Source: a virus. Taken from it: DNA of 50,367 nucleotides. The position numbers were made by a program, and so were the translations under genes. Below the pieces are notes generated by a model that was given only the letters and a program-made list of their open reading frames with translations, had not been told where the DNA came from and ran no database searches. The DNA is taken from the IMG/VR virus record IMGVR_UViG_3300005100_000006, positions 1 through 50,367 of that record, one strand, 5' to 3'. Numbering within the stretch: position 1 is the first letter of the stretch; every line of letters begins with the position of its first letter. This document shows positions 15,224 through 23,288 of this stretch, piece by piece.

Positions 15224-16474
15224 ATGCCATGGCAAGACCGACTAACAGATTGCACATACACCGCACCTAGCGGCGCAGTCTTTACGCTTGAATACGAGAA
15301 CGTCAAGCGATCCCAAAAGAAGAAAACCACAACTTTCGAGTTCGTATCTAGTGATGATGTTTACGTGCAGGACAACGGCGTGGGCGCAAAAGTTTTCCCG
15401 CTTGTGGTTTATTTCTCAGGCGAAGACCACGACACAAAGGCCAATGAGTTTTTTGAAGCACTGGCAGAGCGTGGAGCTGGCGAGCTACAGCATCCTATCT
15501 ATGGCGTGCGAACCGTTAACGTCACAGACAAGGTTGAACAAGTAGACAACTTAAAAAGCGGAGCCAATCAAAGCGCCTTTACCATTACTTTTATTGAGAC
15601 CATCACCGACCTTTACCCGTCCGCGCAGGAAAACGCAGACGAGGCAAACAAAAAAGCTAGTGATGATTTCGACGCAGCAAAAGCCGAAGAGTTTGAGAAA
15701 GGCGTCGAGCTTGAAACCGTAGCCGAAGAACAATCATTGATTGAACAGATTAATGATAAAGTTGGATCGGTCGAAGAGGCAATTAAACCGCTCGTTGATG
15801 GCACAGCAGACGCGGAGCGATTCGCCAACGACTTGACCAACTCGATCACCAACGGCATTGACGTTCTTATTGGCACGCCTACAACACTAGCCTTTCAGTG
15901 CACGCAGCTTGTAAAGACTGGCGCGAATGCGTTTTCGTTAATCGGTGACAAGCTAGAAGCCTATGGCGATCTGCTTAGTGATATTGTTTCACCAGACAAA
16001 ACAACCACAACGCCAACCTACAACAACGTAGGCGCGAACACTGTACAAACACAAGATCTGTTTGCAGCGTCCGAAGTGTCCGCCGTTGCTTTGAGTATTG
16101 CAAACGAAGACTTTGAGACGCGAGAAGAAGCACTGAGCGCGGCGGAGTCGCTGCAAGAGTCGTTTTTTGACTATTCCGAATGGAAGGACCGAAACACCGC
16201 AGCGGTGGGAATTGAAGACGAGGGCCAAGGTTATGAGGCTTTACTTGCGCAAGTCACGCTTGCTGTATCTAGCACTATCAACAGCGCTATTGGGTTGCAG
16301 CGTATGCGCAACGTGGTACTTGATAGAGATATGCTAGTTCTAGACTTTGCTTATCAGTATTTTGGCACAACTGAAAGCGCAGCGGTTGAGAAAGTGATCT
16401 TAATGAACAACCTCGACAACGAGGAAATTTGGACGATTCCAAAGGGGCGCTTGATGCGTTATTTGGTGGATTAG
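15224..16474 (+). CDS. DNA circularisation/baseplate protein, Mu gpN-like
   Basis: This 416-residue protein has the DNA_circ_N type N-terminus: PWQDRLTDCTYTAPSGAVFT, and TTTFEFVSSDDVYVQDNGVG. In Mu gpN is a tail/baseplate component, and related proteins were named for DNA circularisation. The middle is helical (EENADEANKKASDDFDAAKA-like region, about residues 135-185). GAGGG precedes the ATG. It lies after the tape measure gene, as Mu N does, and the next gene begins immediately at its stop. Confidence 0.85.
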   Translation: MPWQDRLTDCTYTAPSGAVFTLEYENVKRSQKKKTTTFEFVSSDDVYVQDNGVGAKVFPLVVYFSGEDHDTKANEFFEALAERGAGELQHPIYGVRTVNVTDKVEQVDNLKSGANQSAFTITFIETITDLYPSAQENADEANKKASDDFDAAKAEEFEKGVELETVAEEQSLIEQINDKVGSVEEAIKPLVDGTADAERFANDLTNSITNGIDVLIGTPTTLAFQCTQLVKTGANAFSLIGDKLEAYGDLLSDIVSPDKTTTTPTYNNVGANTVQTQDLFAASEVSAVALSIANEDFETREEALSAAESLQESFFDYSEWKDRNTAAVGIEDEGQGYEALLAQVTLAVSSTINSAIGLQRMRNVVLDRDMLVLDFAYQYFGTTESAAVEKVILMNNLDNEEIWTIPKGRLMRYLVD

Positions 16475-17686
16475 ATGACAACCCACACCATAAAGCCTGG
16501 CGAAAGTTACGAAGACATATCACGCCAGCAATACGGCACAGAAGAAGGCGCCGACACTCTCAAGAAGTCGAACCCGAGCGCAGGTGACACGCCCGCAGCG
16601 GGTAGCACTTTGTTTGTGCCAAAGACCAAAACCAAAACCAAAATTAACCCAACAAGTGACGTTGTAACGTTGATAATTGGCGAAACCGAGTTTAAAAACT
16701 TCATTGAGATAACTTTAACCCAGCGATTTGATTCCTTCGATACGTGCGACATTATTGCGCCGTTTGAACCAGATAACAGTGAGTTTAGAAAGCTGTTCAA
16801 GCCGTTTAGCTATCAGGATATAGAGGTCTTTATTGGTGACGAGCTGGTTTTTAGCGGTACCCAGATGGGCGTCAATCCGTTTGTTACGCCAGAAAGCAAA
16901 ACCGTTACGCTGTCTGCATACTCTAAATGCGCGGTCATTAATGATTCTTGCGTTCCTATTTCCGCTTATCCGGTAGAGGTGCGAGGCTTTAAGCTCGATC
17001 GCATTGCGAAGGGCATCACGCAAACTTTTCCGTTTGACGTTGTGGTAAGCGCGGACGTTGGCGACTCGTTCAACGTCGCAACTATAAAGCCCAGCAAGAA
17101 AATAGCCCCTTACCTGTTGGAGCTGGCCAAACAGCGCGACATTGTTTTAACTAACGATCTAGACGGTAACCTGTTGCTAACCAAGGCGACCGAATCCGAA
17201 AGCGTGGCGCACATCAAGGGCGATCAACCGCCTATGCTTGGCATTGTTCCGCAATTCAACGAGCAAGAGTATTACAGCGATTACACGGCGATTCTGCCCG
17301 TGATAATCAGGCAAGATCCAACCAGTTACACCGCAAAGAATCGTAAGCTTGCGAACTCGTTACGTGTCGATAACTACATGGCTACCGATTCTTACAACGG
17401 CGATGAGAAAACAGTGGCAGAAAGCCGCAGGGCGCGAGGCATTGCCAATTCAGTGGCTTATACGTGTGCACTGTCTACGCTACGCGATCCGCAAGGTGCG
17501 CTTTATACTGTGAATACGTTTGTGAACATCGAAGCGCCGGAGGCTATGATCTACCGTGATACGAAAATGTTTATCAAAGGCGTTACAATGTCACTTACAC
17601 CAAGCGCCCGCGCGTGCTCGCTTGAACTGACACTGCCAGAGGCTTACAACGGAAAGGACGTGGAGGTGTTACCGTGGGAAGAATAA
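16475..17686 (+). CDS. Baseplate hub protein with LysM domain, Mu gpP-like
   Basis: This 403-residue protein begins with a LysM domain (residues 2-47: HTIKPGESYEDISRQQYGTE to GSTLFVPK), which may bind peptidoglycan during infection. The remainder resembles the 43-kDa Mu gpP hub (TLTQRFDSFDTCDIIAPFEP; PYLLELAKQRDIVLTNDLDG; STLRDPQGALYTVNTFVNIE). Hub trimers carry the spike and connect it to the tube. The N-terminal LysM fused to the hub is less common and stands out. The gene overlaps the spike gene by 13 bases. Confidence 0.85.
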   Translation: MTTHTIKPGESYEDISRQQYGTEEGADTLKKSNPSAGDTPAAGSTLFVPKTKTKTKINPTSDVVTLIIGETEFKNFIEITLTQRFDSFDTCDIIAPFEPDNSEFRKLFKPFSYQDIEVFIGDELVFSGTQMGVNPFVTPESKTVTLSAYSKCAVINDSCVPISAYPVEVRGFKLDRIAKGITQTFPFDVVVSADVGDSFNVATIKPSKKIAPYLLELAKQRDIVLTNDLDGNLLLTKATESESVAHIKGDQPPMLGIVPQFNEQEYYSDYTAILPVIIRQDPTSYTAKNRKLANSLRVDNYMATDSYNGDEKTVAESRRARGIANSVAYTCALSTLRDPQGALYTVNTFVNIEAPEAMIYRDTKMFIKGVTMSLTPSARACSLELTLPEAYNGKDVEVLPWEE

Positions 17687-18309
17687 CCCGAGCGCTTAGC
17701 GTCATTGGCGAAAGAATCAAAGCCCTAGCCGACGCGGGCGATATAAACGAAATGGAACATTTGCAGCCACTAGGCGACGACTCGAAGCCATTGCCGCAGG
17801 ATGATGGATGGAGCGACCGCACAAACCAAAGCGGGGGCGATGTTTATTTTGGTGCGTTTGACTATGAGAACAAGATTGCAGAGCCAGGGGAAAAGCGGAC
17901 GTATGCCCGAGACGCCGACGGCAATCCAGTTAGCCACGTTTATCAGAAGAAAGACGGCACTATCATTATTGCCAATGATAGCTACAGCAAGACGATAAAC
18001 CCCGACGGCTCTTTTGTTGAGACTAACGGCACTTACTCAAAAAACGTTAGCGCCGATGGCTCGTTTACTGAGACGAATGGGGCGTATACCAAGACGGTGG
18101 CCACAAGTGGCGAGGTCAATATCAACGGGTTTGTTATCGGACCAGATGGATCGGCGTCTTCACCGGTTAGCGTTACAGCTCCAACAATCAGCGGCACAAG
18201 TTCGCTAGTGGTGTCAGGCAAAGAGCAGAAAGACCACACGCACACAGTCGGAACGTATAAGGACGCGGAAGGCAGACCGATTACGGGCGACAGTGGTACG
18301 CAGAGTTAA
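17674..18309 (+). CDS. Baseplate spike, Mu gp45-like
   Basis: The 211-residue spike starts with GTG inside the hub gene (no ATG fits). The N-terminal half is the OB-like base; residues 101-146 repeat SYSKTINPDGSFVETNG, TYSKNVSADGSFTETNG and AYTKTVATSG, 17-residue steps of a triple-stranded beta helix. Near the tip lies H188-T-H190, the HxH motif that binds iron in Mu gp45 and related membrane-piercing spikes. It is placed between hub and wedge genes as in Mu. A terminator/promoter element follows the stop. Confidence 0.85.
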   Translation: MGRITRALSVIGERIKALADAGDINEMEHLQPLGDDSKPLPQDDGWSDRTNQSGGDVYFGAFDYENKIAEPGEKRTYARDADGNPVSHVYQKKDGTIIIANDSYSKTINPDGSFVETNGTYSKNVSADGSFTETNGAYTKTVATSGEVNINGFVIGPDGSASSPVSVTAPTISGTSSLVVSGKEQKDHTHTVGTYKDAEGRPITGDSGTQS

Positions 18310-18323
18310 TTAAATAAAAAACG

Positions 18324-18354
18324 GCTTGACTTTAACCGGTCAAGCTTTTATCGT
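18324..18354 (+). promoter_or_regulatory. Promoter/operator (moron element B)
   Basis: TTGACT (18326-18331), 17 bases, TATCGT (18349-18354). GCTTGAC (18324-18330) and GTCAAGC (18339-18345) form an inverted repeat around TTTAACCG. The first 16 bases, CGGCTTGACTTTAACC, match element A at 14573 exactly. AACAGGAC follows the -35 by 45 bases (44 in A). Confidence 0.65.
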
Positions 18355-18386
18355 TTAGGCTCATTTAACAAACAGGACAAATGAAA

Positions 18387-18581
18387 ATGAAAGACTCAAT
18401 GTTTGACTGTAGTAACCTCGAGTACGGCATTAAATACGACATCACCACCCACAGCGGTCAAGTTTATCGCGGTTGGTATCTTTACAGCCAAGAGTGCGGC
18501 TATTTTTCCAAGAAAGAAGGAAGCCAACTAGAAGGATTTTTATATTCTGAATCTGTAGCATCGGTGAAGGAGAGTGATTGA
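18387..18581 (+). CDS. Small hypothetical protein
   Basis: A 64-residue protein beginning MKDSMFDCSNLEYGIKYDIT with a beta-rich body (HSGQVYRGWYLYSQECGYFS). Two ATGs are possible, 18381 and 18387; I prefer 18387 because ACAGGA then stands nine bases upstream, as at most genes of this phage. It heads moron cassette B and shares one base with the next start. No family recognised. Confidence 0.55.
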   Translation: MKDSMFDCSNLEYGIKYDITTHSGQVYRGWYLYSQECGYFSKKEGSQLEGFLYSESVASVKESD

Positions 18582-18739
18582 TGTTCAAAAAATACAAAGC
18601 ACATGTTTTTTGTGAAGTATGCGAATTTCACTTTTCTATTCACGCGGGCAATCCAAGAGTAAATAAAACAGTAAAAACGCATTGCCCACATTGCAAAGAG
18701 TTGCGCCCTGCATACATATACAAAGCAGAGGAGAAGTGA
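18581..18739 (+). CDS. Small zinc-finger-like protein
   Basis: This 52-residue protein has C11-E-V-C14 and C35-P-H-C38 with intervening histidines, a plausible single zinc site, and many lysines (MFKKYKAHVF at the start, YKAEEK at the end). AAGGAG precedes the ATG, whose A is the last base of the upstream TGA. It could bind nucleic acid or a host protein; no family recognised. Confidence 0.55.
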   Translation: MFKKYKAHVFCEVCEFHFSIHAGNPRVNKTVKTHCPHCKELRPAYIYKAEEK

Positions 18740-18742
18740 TTG

Positions 18743-18850
18743 ATGAGTAAATTGGAAAATTTAAGCATTGGTTGGTTTTTGGTTGCATTTTATTCCGTTG
18801 GAATATTGATTGCGTTAGCTAGTCTTTGGTTTGATGGATTCTTTAATTAA
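18743..18850 (+). CDS. Single-span membrane peptide
   Basis: A 35-residue peptide with a central membrane segment (GWFLVAFYSVGILIALASLW) and short polar ends. GGAG lies upstream of the ATG, within the end of the preceding gene. It closes cassette B. Like the peptides in cassette A it may act on the host envelope, but nothing in the sequence says how. Confidence 0.45.
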   Translation: MSKLENLSIGWFLVAFYSVGILIALASLWFDGFFN

Positions 18851-18882
18851 AACTCGCGCCCAATTCATTTAACTCAATAACA

Positions 18883-18891
18883 TGCTACAAT
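18883..18891 (+). promoter_or_regulatory. Extended -10 promoter
   Basis: TGC-TACAAT inside CATGCTACAATAA, the same 13 bases as at 15183. It precedes a terminator (18933-18956) and the gp46-like gene, so it may allow conditional restart of the baseplate operon after cassette B. Confidence 0.5.
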
Positions 18892-18932
18892 AAAAACTCA
18901 TTGTAGATTTAAGCTCCTGTAATGACGAACTA

Positions 18933-18956
18933 GCCCGCCTAACCGCGGGCTTTTTT
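18933..18956 (+). terminator. Rho-independent terminator
   Basis: GCCCGC-CTAACC-GCGGGC followed by TTTTTT. It lies between cassette B and the gp46-like gene, so baseplate genes downstream need read-through or a promoter beyond it; TATACT at 18964-18969 is a candidate -10. Confidence 0.85.
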
Positions 18957-18996
18957 GTTGGTGTATACTTACGCAAACACATTAAAAGGTTACCCC

Positions 18997-19428
18997 ATGC
19001 CAAAACAAACACCGACACAAGAAGGCGACGTTTTACTTTTCCAGACGCTAGACGATGGCGACCTGTCTATCACCGAAGGCATTGTGGAAATGACCGGCGG
19101 ACTAGAGACAGCGGTTTATCTTTCGCTATTCTCGCCAGAGGACTGGTTTTGCAATGAAGCGGCACAAACGCCAGAGCATCGACTCACATCAAGAACCAAC
19201 GACTTTATAAACAATAAGCCGCAATCCTCGAAAAACTATCAGCTATTAGTGCAAGCGGTCGAAGCCGATCTGAAATGGCTAACCAAAGACAAGCTGGCCA
19301 AATCGGTTAGCGCGTCCGTTTCTTCCGACGGCTTAAATCGTGTTATGATTGGGGTAGTAATTGAGCAGGATTCCAGCTCAACTAATCTTAATATACCAGT
19401 TGAGTGGGGAACCCGAGCAAATGGCTAG
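18997..19428 (+). CDS. Baseplate wedge protein, Mu gp46-like
   Basis: This 143-residue protein resembles the GP46 family: an early EGDVLLFQTLDDGDLSITEG, GGLETAVYLSLFS, and a later QAVEADLKWLTKDKLAKSV. GP46-type proteins, like T4 gp25, join sheath and wedge. The ATG at 18997 is preceded by AAGG; the frame from 18955 begins in the terminator and is rejected. The gene overlaps the gp47-like gene by 8 bases, the normal Mu order. Confidence 0.8.
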   Translation: MPKQTPTQEGDVLLFQTLDDGDLSITEGIVEMTGGLETAVYLSLFSPEDWFCNEAAQTPEHRLTSRTNDFINNKPQSSKNYQLLVQAVEADLKWLTKDKLAKSVSASVSSDGLNRVMIGVVIEQDSSSTNLNIPVEWGTRANG

Positions 19429-20614
19429 AACAATCAAAGAGATCTCAAACTCAATCATTTCTCAGCTTGAGTCTACGCTAAACCAAAAAATACCACTGCT
19501 TAAAAAGTCCTTTATGCGAGCGCACAGCCAAGCAACGGCAAGCGTGTTTGTGATGCTTGAGCATTACGCCGTATTTATGAATAAACAGTGGTTTGTTTCT
19601 GTGTGTTCAGATCAAGACATCAAGGTTTTAGGCGTAACAGTTAACCCGCTTGGCTTTTGGGGCGACCTGATTGGTGTATCACCACAAAAGCAAGGGCAAC
19701 GCGCAGAGCACACCGTTAGCGTGACCGTTGAGCAACTAGGCGGCACGTTGAACGCTGGTACGCAGTTGCAGTCTTCCCAAAACGGCTTTACTTACATCAC
19801 CACGCAAGCGTATTTGCTCGATACCAACCCGATCACAATTAGCGTAAAAGCGGCAGACGATCCAACCTTTAACAATGGTATAGGCGCAACCGGTAACCTA
19901 GCCAATGGCGCCGAGTTGTCTTTTGTTAACCCGCTTGCGCAAGTTGGCAAAATCGCCACCGTAACCAGTCAATTGGTAACAGGTGCCGATCCAGAAACAA
20001 GCCAAAGCTATCGAAAGCGAGTGCAAAAAGCTTTTCGTAGACGCAAGCAAGGCGGGGCTATGGTTGACTATCAATCATGGGGCGAAGAGGTGCCAGGCAT
20101 ATCGAACGTTTACCCTTACACTGGCGCACCCATGGAAGTGGATAATTTTGTTGAAGCCACGCCAGAAAGCAGCGGAAGCGCTGACGGTATCCCAACGCCT
20201 ACGCAGCTAGAGCAGGTAAAGCAGTCTATCGAATACGACAGCAACGGCAAAGCGTCACGCCGTCCGGTTGGCGTGTTTGTGAATGTTTACCCAATCAGGC
20301 GCACCGGATTTAATGTGTTTGTTTCTGGCCTTATAGCAAGCAATGAGGCGCAAGTTAAAACCCAAATAGAAAACGGGGTGCGTGATTTCTTCCTTGATGC
20401 TGAGCCGTTTATTACTGGCTTATCGGTACCACCGCGCAAAGACTCAATTTCTAAGATAGCGGTTGAAGGTGTGATCAATGATATTGTTCGAGCCAATAAC
20501 GCCAGCTTTTTGGGCGCGTCTATCTTCAAGTATGCGGACAATTCGCCCGTAGAGCTCGCTTATCAGCTTGAAAAAGGCGAGAAAGCCAAAGCGGTGACGG
20601 TGGAGTTTGTTTAG
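19421..20614 (+). CDS. Baseplate J-like protein, Mu gp47-like
   Basis: The 397-residue protein has the Baseplate_J pattern: GTLNAGTQLQSSQNGFTYIT, then ADPETSQSYRKRVQKAFRRR, KQGGAMVDYQSWGEEVPGIS and VYPYTG. It forms the wedge arms that hold the tail fibres. Start ATG 19421 lies inside the gp46-like gene; the longer frame from 19361 lacks a ribosome site. The C-terminus (ADNSPVELAYQLEKGEKAKA) ends one base before the gp48-like ATG. Confidence 0.88.
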   Translation: MARTIKEISNSIISQLESTLNQKIPLLKKSFMRAHSQATASVFVMLEHYAVFMNKQWFVSVCSDQDIKVLGVTVNPLGFWGDLIGVSPQKQGQRAEHTVSVTVEQLGGTLNAGTQLQSSQNGFTYITTQAYLLDTNPITISVKAADDPTFNNGIGATGNLANGAELSFVNPLAQVGKIATVTSQLVTGADPETSQSYRKRVQKAFRRRKQGGAMVDYQSWGEEVPGISNVYPYTGAPMEVDNFVEATPESSGSADGIPTPTQLEQVKQSIEYDSNGKASRRPVGVFVNVYPIRRTGFNVFVSGLIASNEAQVKTQIENGVRDFFLDAEPFITGLSVPPRKDSISKIAVEGVINDIVRANNASFLGASIFKYADNSPVELAYQLEKGEKAKAVTVEFV

Positions 20615-20615
20615 T

Positions 20616-21389
20616 ATGAGCATAATCAAACTATGGAAAACATCCTTACCACAAAGCCGCGCGTTTAGTCTTATCGTAACCAAGACCATGCGCCGATTTT
20701 ATGAGGGCTTGACCTACCCGCAGTATTATCGCGACTTGTTCGATAAGACCTATAAAGAATTAGATCCACAAGCCACAACTCAGCTCGAGCGCTGGGAAAG
20801 TCAATTTTATCTACCTTCCAGCGGATTAACCGAGCAGCAAAGACGGGATCGACTCGAGACCACTTGGAAAATGACAGGCGGGCAAAGCCCCGCATACTTG
20901 CAAAACATCCTTCGAGGTTATGGGTTTGATGTTTATGTTTATGATTGGTGGATGCCAGAAGCTCAAGTGATAAAGCTTACTATGGGTAACGACAATGCAT
21001 TCATGGGCGGTGATGGCGCTTTCATGGGTGCAAGCTCGAGCGCTTTTCCTGTCCCTTGGAATCCCAACGATTTGCTAGTCGATCCGTACTATCCACTCGT
21101 TAACCGGACAGCAACGACCAACTATAGATCTGTTACAATGGGAAGTGATGGCGGCTTCATGGGCGGCGATGTTGCTTATATGGGCGCGCTAGATAAAGTG
21201 GAAAGCGGCGACTATTACCCAATCCCAAGCGATCCAGTTAAATGGCGTGGCTTTGTGTATGTGGCGGGCGAGACAATGCCAAACGCCGCAAGTGTACCGC
21301 TAGAGCGAAAGGCAGAATTTGAAGAGCTAATTTTGTCGATATTCCCAGCCGATAAATGGGTGGGCGTTATAGTTGATTTTACAGAATAG
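20616..21389 (+). CDS. Baseplate protein, Mu gp48-like
   Basis: The 257-residue protein is in the Mu gp48 position and starts like that family (LPQSRAFSLIVTKTMRRFYE, YRDLFDKTYKELDPQATTQL, SSGLTEQQRRDRLETTWKMT). It carries two copies of a methionine/glycine-rich loop, MGNDNAFMGGDGAFMGA at about 123-139 and MGSDGGFMGGDVAYMGA at 175-191. The C-terminal RKAEFEELILSIFPADKWVG is also family-like. It probably links the wedge to the fibre proteins encoded next. Confidence 0.8.
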   Translation: MSIIKLWKTSLPQSRAFSLIVTKTMRRFYEGLTYPQYYRDLFDKTYKELDPQATTQLERWESQFYLPSSGLTEQQRRDRLETTWKMTGGQSPAYLQNILRGYGFDVYVYDWWMPEAQVIKLTMGNDNAFMGGDGAFMGASSSAFPVPWNPNDLLVDPYYPLVNRTATTNYRSVTMGSDGGFMGGDVAYMGALDKVESGDYYPIPSDPVKWRGFVYVAGETMPNAASVPLERKAEFEELILSIFPADKWVGVIVDFTE

Positions 21390-21401
21390 GGAGCCAGAAA
21401 C

Positions 21402-21695
21402 ATGGCGGACGCAATACAAATAACCGTTCCAGATGATGATTTTATAGAGCTAACCGGCGCAGGCTCAAGCGGTTCGTTCTTGCACCAAGGCGGCAAGGAT
21501 AATCGATCGTCTACTATCGTAATTGTTGAGGCTGAAAACAAACCAAGCTTTGACAAAGACGATCCGAACCGATTCAAAAGCAATCCAGCAACGCTTTATT
21601 TGGAAAGCGGCGGCGTTGAGCCTTACAACAATTCAACCAAGTTTTTTGCTGTGTCACAAAGCGGCGATCAGCTTTTATCAGTCACACCGGCTTAG
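21402..21695 (+). CDS. Small tail-fibre-region protein, unknown
   Basis: This 97-residue, probably beta-rich protein (ADAIQITVPDDDFIELTGAG; SSTIVIVEAENKPSF; KFFAVSQSGDQLLSVTPA) lies between the baseplate and the first fibre gene. Its composition of small polar residues suggests a virion part, perhaps an adaptor between baseplate and fibre. No family recognised. The ATG is 12 bases after the gp48-like stop, behind GGGAG. Confidence 0.6.
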   Translation: MADAIQITVPDDDFIELTGAGSSGSFLHQGGKDNRSSTIVIVEAENKPSFDKDDPNRFKSNPATLYLESGGVEPYNNSTKFFAVSQSGDQLLSVTPA

Positions 21696-21704
21696 GGGGT
21701 TTGT

Positions 21705-23288
21705 ATGCCAATCGGTAGCGGAGGGGGCGGAGGCTTTAAGCTTGGCCCGACACAAAACATTTTTGATGCCGGAACGGGTGGGCTGTCGGCGGCGGAAGCC
21801 TTGCGCGATAGCTATGCAAGCTCAAATCCTTCATGGCTCGCAGAGTATGACGACAATGAAGATTTAAACATTCTTTTGCTGTACACGGACGGCGGACAGC
21901 CTAGCGCTGTTTATAATGTGCGTGGCGGTGGTGACTGGCGCACAAACACTTCAACCAAGGGGCTAAGAGGGCCTAAAGGTGATACTGGTGACGATGGCGA
22001 TCCAACCACGTTAATCGACGATTCAGCATCGTCTACAGTTACAACCTATTCAAGTGACAAGATAGATAAAACATTCCCTAAAATTAACGACAGTGCCGAG
22101 TCAGATAGTGAGGTTTTTTCAAGCGAGAAAACGAAAGAACTAATCGACGCGGCAACGCCAAGCTATAGCGGACAGCCCAACGAGATAATGAAGCTTGACG
22201 CAAACGGGGATCTTGTTCCGTCCGGTGTAATGTCTAATAAAGACGGTTCGATATCTCTTTCGTCCGGCTCTGCTGATATTGGTCCCCACACTCTTTCGTC
22301 TACTGTCGAAGGTGTTGAAGCTACTAATGAAAGCACGGGTGAAAGTTTTAGCTTTGTATTTGCTGGTCAGGGTGATGATTGTGGACCCGTTGATCGTTTG
22401 TTCGGTGATGAGTCACTAATAAAGACAACGGACGATCTTAGCTTACAACTAACTAATCACGCATCAAAGCTAACCGCAACGGCAGATATTCGCATTATCA
22501 AAAAGCCTATTTTGATCAAGCCTGTAGCGCCGCAAACCAACGTTACAATGCAAATCACAGATCTGAACAGCTCTGATCTTTGGACTTATGGTCCGTTTGA
22601 TATTACTGTCGATGCAAATGGCAACTTTGAATTTACCATATCTAGCATCATTGACTTTAAGGTCGGCGAGTATCTTGTGACCTTCCTATCACCGGACGGT
22701 GACGTAACTCTTTACGGTGGATTATCCCCTATTTCTGGCGAGCAAATTGTTTACGGTGAACTGCCGTTTAAGCCTTTCCACGACGAGACGCTTCACAATA
22801 TTAAGTCTCAAGACAAGATAGTGAGAGAAATCGACGTTGACCCAGATAGCGGCCTATCAATTGCGGTGGATGGAAATGGTAAATTAGTTATAGGTAATAT
22901 ACCGTCTGACCCCGAAACGGTGGATATTGCATTTTGGTGGTCTGATAATGCAGAGCCAACAGACGATGATATTTTAAATGCAATGTCTCAAACTCAAACG
23001 CCTAGTGTTATCAGCCATACCGATAATTTCACACGCGAAGACCTGCAAAATCGAACGATGACAGCCAAGCGTGACGAAAGCTCATTTAAGTATGCTTTTT
23101 TTGCTTGGCAATCTGGATTTTTCAGCCCAGAGCCTACAAAAGTTGATACTGGTTTCGGTGGCCCTAGCACGTGGAAGCAAACAGCTATCATTGTTGACGG
23201 TGTAACGTATAACATCCTAACCGTTGAAGTTAAAAACAATAGCACTTCGCTTGAAGATTATGCGCTGATACAGGAGGGCATACGATGA
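21705..23288 (+). CDS. Tail fibre protein with collagen-like segment
   Basis: This 527-residue protein starts with a glycine-rich end (MPIGSGGGGGFKLGPTQNIF). A short collagen-type run, GLRGPKGDTGDDGDP, lies at about residues 86-100, a feature of trimeric phage fibres. Beta-rich domains follow, and a helical repeat-like segment DDSASSTVTTYSSDKIDKTF that resembles fibre shaft sequence. The end overlaps the next gene by 4 bases. It is likely the first of several fibre or adhesin proteins; the receptor is unknown. Confidence 0.75.
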   Translation: MPIGSGGGGGFKLGPTQNIFDAGTGGLSAAEALRDSYASSNPSWLAEYDDNEDLNILLLYTDGGQPSAVYNVRGGGDWRTNTSTKGLRGPKGDTGDDGDPTTLIDDSASSTVTTYSSDKIDKTFPKINDSAESDSEVFSSEKTKELIDAATPSYSGQPNEIMKLDANGDLVPSGVMSNKDGSISLSSGSADIGPHTLSSTVEGVEATNESTGESFSFVFAGQGDDCGPVDRLFGDESLIKTTDDLSLQLTNHASKLTATADIRIIKKPILIKPVAPQTNVTMQITDLNSSDLWTYGPFDITVDANGNFEFTISSIIDFKVGEYLVTFLSPDGDVTLYGGLSPISGEQIVYGELPFKPFHDETLHNIKSQDKIVREIDVDPDSGLSIAVDGNGKLVIGNIPSDPETVDIAFWWSDNAEPTDDDILNAMSQTQTPSVISHTDNFTREDLQNRTMTAKRDESSFKYAFFAWQSGFFSPEPTKVDTGFGGPSTWKQTAIIVDGVTYNILTVEVKNNSTSLEDYALIQEGIR

